Source of the DNA: SIG714 sp964638675
GTDB lineage: Bacteria; Bacillota; Clostridia; Oscillospirales; CAG-272
Length of the DNA stretch: 48,788 nucleotides
Reading direction: 5' to 3'
Assembly: GCA_964638675.1 (NCBI GenBank)
Contig: CAZXAU010000017.1
Span: forward strand, 1-48,788
Part shown: piece after piece, positions 42,179 through 48,788 of the stretch
How the letters are laid out: every line of letters begins with the position of its first letter
Numbering within the stretch: the stretch's first letter is position 1
The notes under the pieces: model-generated
The model's database searches: none
Told to the model about the DNA's origin: nothing
What the model saw: only the letters and a program-made list of their open reading frames with translations
Translations under genes and position numbers: made by a program

Positions 42179-42207
42179 TTGACTTTTTGAATTTCAGGTG
42201 GTATAAT
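42179..42207 (+). promoter_or_regulatory. Promoter of the rpsL-rpsG-fusA-tuf operon
   Basis: TTGACT (42179-42184), 17 nt, TATAAT (42202-42207), in the 370-bp gap between rplL and rpsL. The remaining 100-nt leader shows no clear structure. Confidence 0.85.
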
Positions 42208-42313
42208 CAAAATGCTGTAATTTTGATTTGTTTGCCTAAAAAAGAGTTTGTATTGGGCTAATGAAATCAAAAATACAATATATTTATCAAATTAGCGAAG
42301 AAGGAGGATAAAA

Positions 42314-42733
42314 ATGCCAACATTTAATCAGCTCGTTAAACAGGGAAGACAGCAGAGAACTTATAAGTCGAAGGCTCAGGCTCTTCAGTACGGATTCAAT
42401 TCACTGACGAACAAAGCTACAGATAAGAGTTCACCTCAGAAAAGAGGAGTTTGCACAAGAGTACAGGCAGTATCGCCTAAGAAGCCTAACTCAGCTATGC
42501 GTAAGATCGCCAGAGTAAAGCTTACAAACGGTATGGAAGCCACAACTTACATTCCCGGTATCGGACATAATCTTCAGGAGCACTCTGTTGTTCTTATAAG
42601 AGGCGGAAGAGTACGTGACCTGCCTGGTGTTCGTTACCACATCATACGCGGTGCACTTGATGCACAAGGCGTTGCAAACCGTAATCAGAGCCGTTCCAAA
42701 TACGGTGCGAAGAGACCCAAGAAGAAGAAATAA
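42314..42733 (+). CDS. rpsL: Ribosomal protein uS12
   Basis: Decoding-centre protein of the 30S subunit. The product has 139 residues with the invariant KKPNSAMRKIARVKL and the end KYGAKRPKKKK. The decoding-loop motif GGRVKDLPGVRYH reads GGRVRDLPGVRYH, that is, arginine at residue 101. This position is Lys101 in B. subtilis and Lys88 in M. tuberculosis (counting Met), where replacements give streptomycin resistance. The other resistance-linked lysine (KKPNS) is unchanged. AGGAGG lies 7 nt before ATG 42314. First gene of the str-type operon. Confidence 0.97.
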   Translation: MPTFNQLVKQGRQQRTYKSKAQALQYGFNSLTNKATDKSSPQKRGVCTRVQAVSPKKPNSAMRKIARVKLTNGMEATTYIPGIGHNLQEHSVVLIRGGRVRDLPGVRYHIIRGALDAQGVANRNQSRSKYGAKRPKKKK

Positions 42734-42900
42734 TAAAATTCTTTGGGTTACTACAGGTAATTCAAAACTGTATTCACGCATTATTGCCCTGTCAGGTTCG
42801 TTAATATGATAAATATATTGACCTATCTTACATGAGCATCAGCGGAAGAAAAACTTTCGAGTACCAATGATATCATCATTAATGAAGGAGGGAATAGATC

Positions 42901-43371
42901 ATGCCCAGAAGAGGTCAAATTTCTAAAAGAGATGTTTTGCCGGATCCGCTTTATAATTCCAAACTCGTTACAAAGCTCATAAACAACATTATGTATGACG
43001 GCAAAAAAGGCGTTGCACAGAAAATAGTGTACGAGGCATTTGAGATCGTAGAGAAGAAAACTGAAAAGAATCCTCTTGAAGTTTTCCAGGAAGCACTCAA
43101 TAACATCATGCCTGTACTTGAAGTAAAGGCACGCCGTCTCGGCGGTTCGACTTATCAGGTGCCTATGGAGGTAAGACCTGAAAGAAGACAAACTCTCGGT
43201 CTGCGTTGGCTCAGAACTTATTCGAGAAACCGCAGTGAGAAAACAATGGCTGAAAAGCTTGCAGGAGAAATTATTGACGCCATGAACAATACAGGTTCGG
43301 CTGTCAAGAAGAAAGAAGAAACACATAGAATGGCAGATGCAAACAAGGCATTCGCGCATTACAAATATTAA
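42901..43371 (+). CDS. rpsG: Ribosomal protein uS7
   Basis: Primary 16S rRNA-binding protein of the 30S head. The product has 156 residues; PRRGQISKRDVLPDPLYNS, VKARRLGGSTYQVPMEVR, RRQTLGLRWL and MADANKAFAHYK are the family's landmarks. AAGGAGGG precedes ATG 42901 by about 8 nt. Second gene of the operon, 167 bp after rpsL. Confidence 0.97.
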   Translation: MPRRGQISKRDVLPDPLYNSKLVTKLINNIMYDGKKGVAQKIVYEAFEIVEKKTEKNPLEVFQEALNNIMPVLEVKARRLGGSTYQVPMEVRPERRQTLGLRWLRTYSRNRSEKTMAEKLAGEIIDAMNNTGSAVKKKEETHRMADANKAFAHYKY

Positions 43372-43412
43372 TAGCGTGACGCTTTAAAACTGTCAAGGAG
43401 CAATATTATACA

Positions 43413-45488
43413 ATGGCAAGAGAATATTCGCTGGAAAATACAAGAAATATCGGTATCATGGCACACATAGATGCCGGAAAAACAACAACAACCGAGCGTA
43501 TACTTTTTTATACAGGAAAAACGCATAAGCTTGGTGAAACACACGACGGCGGTGCTACAATGGACTGGATGGAACAGGAGCAGGAAAGAGGAATTACGAT
43601 TACCTCTGCCGCTACGACCTGTTACTGGAAGGGTAACCGCCTTAACATTATTGATACCCCCGGACACGTTGACTTTACAGTTGAGGTTGAGCGTTCACTC
43701 AGAGTGCTTGACGGAGCAGTAACTGTCCTTTGTGCAAAGGGTGGCGTCGAGCCGCAGTCTGAGACCGTTTGGCGTCAGGCAGATAAATACAAGGTACCGC
43801 GTATGGTATACGTCAACAAGATGGATATCAACGGTGCAAACTTTTACCGTGTTGTCGATATGATAAAGGAACGCCTCAAGGCGAATCCCATTGTCATTCA
43901 GCTTCCTATCGGTGCTGAGGATACCTTCAAGGGTATTATTGACATCATAAATATGGAAGCAGACATCTACTATGACGATCTCGGAAGGGATATGAAGGTC
44001 GAGCCTATTCCGGAAGATATGCTTGATTTGGCAAACGAATATCATGCCAAACTTGTCGAGCAGGTCGCAGAGCTTGATGAATCACTTATGGAAAAATTCT
44101 TCAGCGGTGAAGAATTCACGGTTGAAGAGATCAAAAAAGCAATCAGAAAGGGAACAATTGACAACGTCGTTATTCCCGTAACTTGCGGAACATCGTATAA
44201 AAACAAGGGCGTCCAGAAGCTTCTTGATGCAGTTGTTGATTATATGCCTGCTCCGATAGACATTCCGAACATCAGAGGTATCAATCCCGATACAGATGAG
44301 GAAGAGGAGCGTCCGTCGAGCGATGATGAACCGTTTGCAGCACTTGCTTTCAAAATTATGACAGACCCCTATGTCGGAAAGCTTTGCTTCTTCAGAGTAT
44401 ACTCAGGAAAAGCAGAGTCGGGAACCCAGGTATACAATCCCGGCAAGAGAAAGAAGGAGCGTTTGTCGAGAATACTTCAGATGCACGCAAACGAGCGTCG
44501 CGATCTGGATATATGCTATTCCGGAGATATCGCTGCGGCAGTGGGACTTAAGTTCACTATAACCGGTGATACTCTGTGCGATGAGGATCATCCAATTGTG
44601 CTTGAATCGATGGTGTTCCCCGAACCGGTCATCAAGGTTGCAATAGAACCTAAGACCAAATCGGGAGAAGAAAAAATGGGTATTGCACTGTCAAAGCTGG
44701 CAGAAGAAGACCCGACATTCAGAACATACACCGATTCGGAAACAGGACAGACGATCATAGCCGGAATGGGAGAGCTTCACCTTGAAATTATCGTTGACAG
44801 ACTTCTCCGTGAGTTTAAGGTAGAGGCAAATGTCGGAAAACCGCAGGTATCTTATAAGGAAACTATCAGAAAACCGGCTTCATCCGATACAAAATATGCT
44901 AAGCAGTCGGGCGGTAAAGGTCAGTACGGACATGTCAAGATCAATATCGAACCGAACGAGCCGGGCAAGGGTTACGAGTTTATCAACAAGGTCGTAGGCG
45001 GTGCAATTCCGAAGGAATACATCCCTGCTGTAGATGCCGGAATTCAGGGTGCAATGCAGTCCGGAGTTCTTGCAGGCTATAATGTAGTTGATGTAATCGT
45101 TACACTTTATGACGGTTCATATCATGAAGTCGACTCTTCCGAAATGGCGTTCAAGATTGCCGGTTCTATGGCATTCAAGGATGCAGCAAAGAAGGCAGAC
45201 CCGGTTCTCACAGAGCCGATTATGAAAGTAGTTGTTTTCGTTCCCGATCAGTATCTCGGTGATGTCATCGGAGATATATCATCGCGCCGCGGATCTGTCA
45301 GATCTCTCGAGCCGATGAACGGTGCACAACAGATTACGGCAGATGTACCGCTGTCCGAAATGTTCGGATATGCAACAGACCTCCGTTCTGCAACCCAGGG
45401 AAGAGGACAGTACGTCATGGAACCCAGCCATTTTGCAGAGGTTCCGAAGTCAATTGCCGAAAAGATCATCAGCAACAAGCAGCAGTGA
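43413..45488 (+). CDS. fusA: Elongation factor G
   Basis: GTPase that drives translocation. The product has 691 residues with all five domains. G1 is AHIDAGKTTTTERIL, G2 includes the switch region GITITSAATT, G3 is DTPGHVDFT and G4 is NKMD. Domain IV has GYGHVKINIEP-like sequence (here QYGHVKINIEPNE) and domain V ends in GRGQYVMEPSHFAEVP. It lies 41 bp after rpsG. Nothing unusual was seen at the fusidic-acid pocket by eye. Confidence 0.97.
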   Translation: MAREYSLENTRNIGIMAHIDAGKTTTTERILFYTGKTHKLGETHDGGATMDWMEQEQERGITITSAATTCYWKGNRLNIIDTPGHVDFTVEVERSLRVLDGAVTVLCAKGGVEPQSETVWRQADKYKVPRMVYVNKMDINGANFYRVVDMIKERLKANPIVIQLPIGAEDTFKGIIDIINMEADIYYDDLGRDMKVEPIPEDMLDLANEYHAKLVEQVAELDESLMEKFFSGEEFTVEEIKKAIRKGTIDNVVIPVTCGTSYKNKGVQKLLDAVVDYMPAPIDIPNIRGINPDTDEEEERPSSDDEPFAALAFKIMTDPYVGKLCFFRVYSGKAESGTQVYNPGKRKKERLSRILQMHANERRDLDICYSGDIAAAVGLKFTITGDTLCDEDHPIVLESMVFPEPVIKVAIEPKTKSGEEKMGIALSKLAEEDPTFRTYTDSETGQTIIAGMGELHLEIIVDRLLREFKVEANVGKPQVSYKETIRKPASSDTKYAKQSGGKGQYGHVKINIEPNEPGKGYEFINKVVGGAIPKEYIPAVDAGIQGAMQSGVLAGYNVVDVIVTLYDGSYHEVDSSEMAFKIAGSMAFKDAAKKADPVLTEPIMKVVVFVPDQYLGDVIGDISSRRGSVRSLEPMNGAQQITADVPLSEMFGYATDLRSATQGRGQYVMEPSHFAEVPKSIAEKIISNKQQ

Positions 45489-45551
45489 CCGGCAATACAA
45501 TCCATCAATAAATAAAAAAAATATTTTAAAAATCTCAGGAGGATTTTTATC

Positions 45552-46757
45552 ATGGCAAAGGCAAAATTTGAAAGAACCAAGCCCCACGTTAATATCGGTA
45601 CCATCGGACACGTTGACCACGGCAAGACAACTCTTACCGCTGCCATCACAAAGGTACTTTCTCTCGGAAACGGAAACATCGAGTTCCTTGCTTACGATCA
45701 GATCGATAACGCACCTGAAGAAAAGGCAAGAGGAATCACAATCAATACCCGTCACGTTGAATACGAAACAGCATCTCGTCACTATGCTCACGTTGACTGC
45801 CCCGGACACGCTGACTATGTCAAAAACATGATCACCGGTGCTGCTCAGATGGACGGTGCGATCCTCGTTGTTGCCGGAACAGACGGACCTCTTCAGCAGA
45901 CCAGAGAGCACGTACTTCTTGCTCGTCAGGTTGGAGTTCCTGCTATCGTTGTATTCATGAACAAGACAGACCTTGTTGATGACGCTGAGCTTCTCGACCT
46001 CGTTGAGATGGAAGTAAGAGACCTTCTCAGCCAGTACGATTTCCCAGGCGACGACATTCCGATCGTTCGCGGATCTGCTCGTGACGCTCTTGAATCATCC
46101 GCTACAGATCCTAACGCTCCCGAGTATGCTTGCATTCACGAGCTTATGGATCAGGTTGACTCATATATTCCTACACCTGAAAGAAAAGCTGACCTTCCTT
46201 TCCTTATGCCCGTCGAGGACGTATTCACAATTCCCGGACGTGGAACAGTTGCAACAGGAAGAGTTGAGCGTGGAACAGTTAAAGTTTCCGATACAGTTGA
46301 AATCGTTGGACTCTCCGATGAGAAGAGATCAACAGTTGTTACAGGTGTCGAGATGTTCCACAAGCTTCTTGACCAGGCAGAAGCAGGCGATAACATCGGT
46401 GCACTTCTCCGTGGCGTAGCTAAAAACGAGATCAAGCGTGGACAGGTTCTTTGCAAACCCGGAACAATTCATCCCCACACAAAGTTCGTTGGACAGGTTT
46501 ACGTTCTTACCGAAAAAGAAGGCGGACGTAAGAATCCTTTCTTCCCCGGATACAGACCTCAGTTCTACTTCAGAACAACTGACGTTACAGGCGTTATCGG
46601 TCTTCCTGAAGGCGTTGAAATGTGCCGTCCCGGCGATAACGTTGACATGACCGTTGAACTTATCACACCTATAGCTATCGAAAAAGGACTTCGTTTCGCT
46701 ATTCGTGAAGGCGGAAGAACAGTCGGTTCAGGCGTTGTTATCGAAATCAACGAATAA
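45552..46757 (+). CDS. tuf: Elongation factor Tu
   Basis: Delivers aminoacyl-tRNA to the ribosome. The product has 401 residues. G1 is GHVDHGKTTLT, G3 DCPGHADYVKNMITGAAQMDGAI and G4 NKTDLVD (most bacteria have NKCD or NKVD). Domains 2 and 3 carry GRGTVATGRVERG, KNPFFPGYRPQFYFRTTDVTG and the end VGSGVVIEI. The stretch after the switch II helix reads GTDGPLQQTREHVLL where ADGPMPQTREHILL is usual, a mild variant. CAGGAGG precedes the ATG. It is last in the operon and ends at a strong terminator. Confidence 0.97.
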   Translation: MAKAKFERTKPHVNIGTIGHVDHGKTTLTAAITKVLSLGNGNIEFLAYDQIDNAPEEKARGITINTRHVEYETASRHYAHVDCPGHADYVKNMITGAAQMDGAILVVAGTDGPLQQTREHVLLARQVGVPAIVVFMNKTDLVDDAELLDLVEMEVRDLLSQYDFPGDDIPIVRGSARDALESSATDPNAPEYACIHELMDQVDSYIPTPERKADLPFLMPVEDVFTIPGRGTVATGRVERGTVKVSDTVEIVGLSDEKRSTVVTGVEMFHKLLDQAEAGDNIGALLRGVAKNEIKRGQVLCKPGTIHPHTKFVGQVYVLTEKEGGRKNPFFPGYRPQFYFRTTDVTGVIGLPEGVEMCRPGDNVDMTVELITPIAIEKGLRFAIREGGRTVGSGVVIEINE

Positions 46758-46800
46758 TTGATCAAATAACAAACAAAATCACTTTAAAGTGATCTAAATA

Positions 46801-46843
46801 AAATCCGAAGTTTTTCCGTAAGGATAAAGCTTCGGATTTTTTA
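46801..46843 (+). terminator. Terminator after tuf
   Basis: AAATCCGAAG (46801-46810) pairs with CTTCGGATTT (46830-46839), with an inner TCC/GGA stem, followed by a T run. A smaller palindrome, ATCACTTTAAAGTGAT, precedes it (46778-46793). Confidence 0.88.
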
Positions 46844-47004
46844 GGATAATTCTTTCATATAATAGTAATGATACGGTTAAAGCAATCTTAATTTTGCTTC
46901 AGCATATCAAAATTCCAATCAACTCCACTTTTATTGAAGACCCCAGGGGGACAAAAATGGATAATGAACAATGAAAAGTTTAATTTTTTATTGATCATGT
47001 TTTG

Positions 47005-47118
47005 ATATGTGGGTTATGGACCCCATATGATGAGTGTAGTTATGGCAATACAATAAAGCCTGACCATACCCTATTGATTAAAGTCTTTGATGGTGGAAAT
47101 AATCAAACGCAAACTAAT
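47005..47118 (+). repeat. Intergenic element, copy C (short form, upstream of the ribU-like gene)
   Basis: It retains the first hairpin (ATATG.GGG/CCC.CATAT, 47005-47028), the ATGATGAG word, AAAGTCTTTGATGG and the end AAACGCAAACTAAT, but lacks the second and third hairpins of copies A and B. It ends 26 nt before the start codon. The rest of the 387-bp gap (46758-47144) holds the tuf terminator and AT-rich sequence; no FMN riboswitch was found. Confidence 0.7.
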
Positions 47119-47144
47119 TTAAACAAGAAAAGGAAAACACTAAA

Positions 47145-47744
47145 ATGTCAAAAACAAATAACAGACGCAGACTTATAACTATCGCGAAAATTGCGATCTT
47201 GGCTGCACTTTCAGTACTCATTCAGCTCCTTGATTTCCCACTTTTATTTATAGCACCGAGTTTTTACAAATTTGATTTTTCAGAGGTCGTAGTAATGTTC
47301 GGCGGATTCTCAATGGGTCCGATAGCCGCAGTTGTAATTGAGCTTGTAAAAAATCTGCTCAATCTCATTTTAAACGGTACAGTCACATCAGGAATCGGTG
47401 AGCTTTCTAATTTTCTCATAGGTTCATCATTTACATTTACGGCAGCACTCATTTACAAATACAATAAAACCAAAAAGGGGGCTGTTATATCCCTGCTGTC
47501 GGGAACTGCGGTTCTTGCGATATTCAGCGTTATTATAAATTATTTTGTACTTATACCGGCATATGCCGTAGCATTACCTTTTATTCATGATATTTCGGAG
47601 CTTACGGTATTTAATGATACAAGTATGTCATTGTTTAAGTTTGTATTGATCTGTGTTCTTCCGTTCAACCTGATAAAAGGAACAGTTTCATCAATACTGA
47701 CATTTCTCGCATATAAGCGAGTTTCTCCGCTCCTTCACAAGTGA
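47145..47744 (+). CDS. ECF transporter S component, RibU-like (riboflavin)
   Basis: Substrate-binding membrane subunit of an energy-coupling factor transporter. The product has 199 residues and six hydrophobic segments. Features of the RibU-type group are PSFYKFDFSEVVVMFGGFSMGP, then AVVIELVKNLLNLIL and GIGELSNFLIGSSF, here near 40-90. Riboflavin is the probable ligand by resemblance, but no FMN riboswitch is upstream, and related S components for other vitamins look alike. The A1, A2 and T subunits (EcfA/EcfT) are elsewhere. AAAAGGAAAA precedes ATG 47145. Its stop overlaps the next start codon by one base. Confidence 0.75.
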   Translation: MSKTNNRRRLITIAKIAILAALSVLIQLLDFPLLFIAPSFYKFDFSEVVVMFGGFSMGPIAAVVIELVKNLLNLILNGTVTSGIGELSNFLIGSSFTFTAALIYKYNKTKKGAVISLLSGTAVLAIFSVIINYFVLIPAYAVALPFIHDISELTVFNDTSMSLFKFVLICVLPFNLIKGTVSSILTFLAYKRVSPLLHK

Positions 47745-48433
47745 TGTCGGAATATATGAGACTTGATAAATTCCTCTCCGAGACGGGTACACTCTCGAGA
47801 AGTGAGGGAGGAAAGGCTATACGCTCGGGCAGGGTATTGGTCAACGGAAAAACCGAAAAAAAGCCCGATTTCAAAATTGATCCGAACAGTGATACAGTAT
47901 TTCTTGACGGAAACGAGATACGATACAGAAAATATACATACATAATGATGAATAAGCCGCAGGGTATAGTTTCTGCTACAAATGACCCGAGTGAAAGAAC
48001 TGTAATCGATCTGTTGCCAGAAAATTTACGTAGGCTTGACCTTTTCCCATGCGGAAGGCTGGATAAAAATACGACAGGACTTGTTATACTGACTAATGAC
48101 GGCCCGCTCGCACATAAGCTTCTCGCCCCCAAAACGCATGTCGAAAAGGAATATTATTTTGAAACAAAATTTTCATTTTCGGATGATGATATAGCTGCAC
48201 TTGAAAAGGGCGTGGATATCGGTGGATATGTAACAGCCCCGTGTAAGGTACTTAGAGTCAGTGATAAAAGCGGAAGGATCATTCTTACCGAGGGGAAATA
48301 TCATCAGATAAAGCTAATGCTCGTTTCGGTGCATAATCAGGTTCGTATTTTGAAACGTATACGTTTCGGAAAAATATATCTTCCCGATGACCTCGGCGAA
48401 GGTGAGTGGAGAATTATCGATAAAATAGATTAG
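47744..48433 (+). CDS. RsuA-type pseudouridine synthase
   Basis: Converts a uridine to pseudouridine in rRNA; by family most likely U516 of 16S rRNA, though RluB/RluE-type targets cannot be excluded. The product has 229 residues from ATG 47744, which overlaps the preceding TGA; ATG 47756 (MRLDKFLSE) is an alternative that fits the usual family start. An N-terminal S4 domain (LSRSEGGKAIRSGRVLVNG) precedes the catalytic domain with MNKPQGIVSA, the catalytic Asp in GRLDKNTTGLVILTND, and EGKYHQIKLML. The usual EGRFHQVKRM motif is thus somewhat altered. It is translationally coupled to the S component. Confidence 0.88.
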   Translation: MSEYMRLDKFLSETGTLSRSEGGKAIRSGRVLVNGKTEKKPDFKIDPNSDTVFLDGNEIRYRKYTYIMMNKPQGIVSATNDPSERTVIDLLPENLRRLDLFPCGRLDKNTTGLVILTNDGPLAHKLLAPKTHVEKEYYFETKFSFSDDDIAALEKGVDIGGYVTAPCKVLRVSDKSGRIILTEGKYHQIKLMLVSVHNQVRILKRIRFGKIYLPDDLGEGEWRIIDKID

Positions 48434-48510
48434 TATAATATTAGCCGTCACTCGTTAATATGATGCGGAGTTGGTGGCAGGAATAGTCGTAAAAACTAAT
48501 TAAATTAATC

Positions 48511-48549
48511 AAAACGGGATTTTCGGTAAAACGATCTTCCCGTTTTTTT
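48511..48549 (+). terminator. Terminator after the pseudouridine synthase gene
   Basis: AAAACGGGA (48511-48519) pairs with TCCCGTTTT (48538-48546), followed by more T. It lies in the 302-bp gap 48434-48735. Confidence 0.75.
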
Positions 48550-48679
48550 ATAGCAACTTGATGATATGTATTTTAAATCTTAATACGGCACGGTGATTAT
48601 AAAAGCATAAATCGCATAATGTTTTTAACTGATGGGAGGCTTTGTTAAAACAAAACAACTTCTTTTCTATCAAATGAGA

Positions 48680-48711
48680 TATAATATCAGTATTATTGTC
48701 AAAAATAATAC
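48680..48711 (+). promoter_or_regulatory. Possible promoter -10 and operator-like dyad
   Basis: TATAAT at 48680-48685 without a good -35, then a perfect dyad GTATTATT-gtcaaa-AATAATAC at 48690-48711 across the expected transcription start. It may be an operator for the gene that begins at 48736. Confidence 0.4.
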
Positions 48712-48735
48712 CATAATCATAACGGAGTGAATTGT

Positions 48736-48788
48736 ATGAAGATAATTACAGCAGAAAGCATTGAAAAATTCAGGGAATACCTCATAAA
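48736..48788 (+). CDS. Start of a further gene (3' end cut by window), possibly a tyrosine recombinase
   Basis: ATG 48736 with CGGAG about 9 nt before it opens a frame that runs off the window after 17 full codons: MKIITAESIEKFREYLI. This start resembles the SAM-like N-terminal domain of Firmicute tyrosine integrases (typically EKFxxYLxxEEKS), but 17 residues are too few for a firm call. Confidence 0.3.
   Translation, partial: MKIITAESIEKFREYLI

Noticed and set aside
46240..46275. Possible elfamycin-resistance change in EF-Tu (GTVATGRVERG)
   Set aside because: The altered Ala corresponds to E. coli Val227, next to but not at Val226, the position I associate with resistance, so no claim is made.
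46840..47144. FMN riboswitch expected before a RibU-like gene
   Set aside because: None of the conserved FMN-aptamer words or its six-helix layout is present; only repeat copy C and AT-rich sequence are seen.
1..48788. CRISPR arrays, tRNA and rRNA genes
   Set aside because: No regularly spaced identical repeats, no GGTTCGAATCC-type T arms and no rRNA-like stretches were seen on reading both strands.

Overview
The window reads as chromosomal DNA of a low-GC to mid-GC Firmicute, most likely a gut member of the Clostridia (Oscillospiraceae/Ruminococcaceae type). The evidence is AddAB instead of RecBCD, the FakA/FakB fatty-acid kinase pair, a SpoIID/LytB protein, an L10-type leader before rplJL, an ECF-type S component, strong AAGGAG ribosome binding sites, TTGACA-17-TATAAT promoters, and choline/glucan-binding type YYF repeats in a surface protein. 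No rRNA, tRNA, CRISPR array, recognisable transposase or prophage gene was seen.

Layout. 1-4.4 kb: the C-terminal end of a cell-wall-binding-repeat protein, then a 1054-residue protein made of an ECF sigma factor joined to a very large soluble C-terminal part. 4.9-13.9 kb: a type IIA topoisomerase B subunit (ParE-like) followed by addB and addA. 14.3-20 kb: a divergent glucose-6-phosphate-isomerase-like protein, the fakA-fakB pair and a GNAT-type protein. 20-26 kb: minus-strand AraC regulator and two paralogous membrane proteins, divergent from a large GH36 alpha-galactosidase with an NPCBM domain. 26.4-29.1 kb: a sulfatase-fold lipoprotein and, on the minus strand, a PfoR/PTS-EIIC-like membrane protein with a long structured leader. 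29.6-38.4 kb: a MinD-like and a methylglyoxal-synthase-like protein that both lack a key catalytic residue, prfA, tsaC/sua5, a ParC-like topoisomerase A subunit, and an operon of two small membrane proteins plus SpoIID. 38.8-40.7 kb: an ABC exporter. 41-46.8 kb: rplJ-rplL and rpsL-rpsG-fusA-tuf. 47.1-48.8 kb: a RibU-like S component, an RsuA-type pseudouridine synthase, and the first codons of a further gene.

Most of the window is housekeeping: DNA repair (AddAB), topology (ParE/ParC, here 26 kb apart), translation (RF1, threonylcarbamoyl-A synthesis, L10, L7/L12, S12, S7, EF-G, EF-Tu, rRNA pseudouridylation) and lipid scavenging (FakAB). The accessory part is the carbohydrate locus at 20-26 kb.

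The most unusual signals are: (1) an intergenic element with conserved hairpins that ends 21-26 nt before the start codons of three unrelated genes (PGI-like, prfA, ribU-like); (2) the MinD-like/MgsA-like pair, whose order recalls the minCDE-rodA-mgsA cluster of Clostridia but whose catalytic residues are replaced; (3) the sigma factor with an approximately 870-residue C-terminal part carrying a duplicated module; (4) a candidate structured RNA closed by a 14-bp long-range helix, followed by a small ORF, before the pfoR-like gene; and (5) a membrane protein gene whose ribosome binding site points to an AUU start codon, coupled to an unlisted 44-residue membrane protein.
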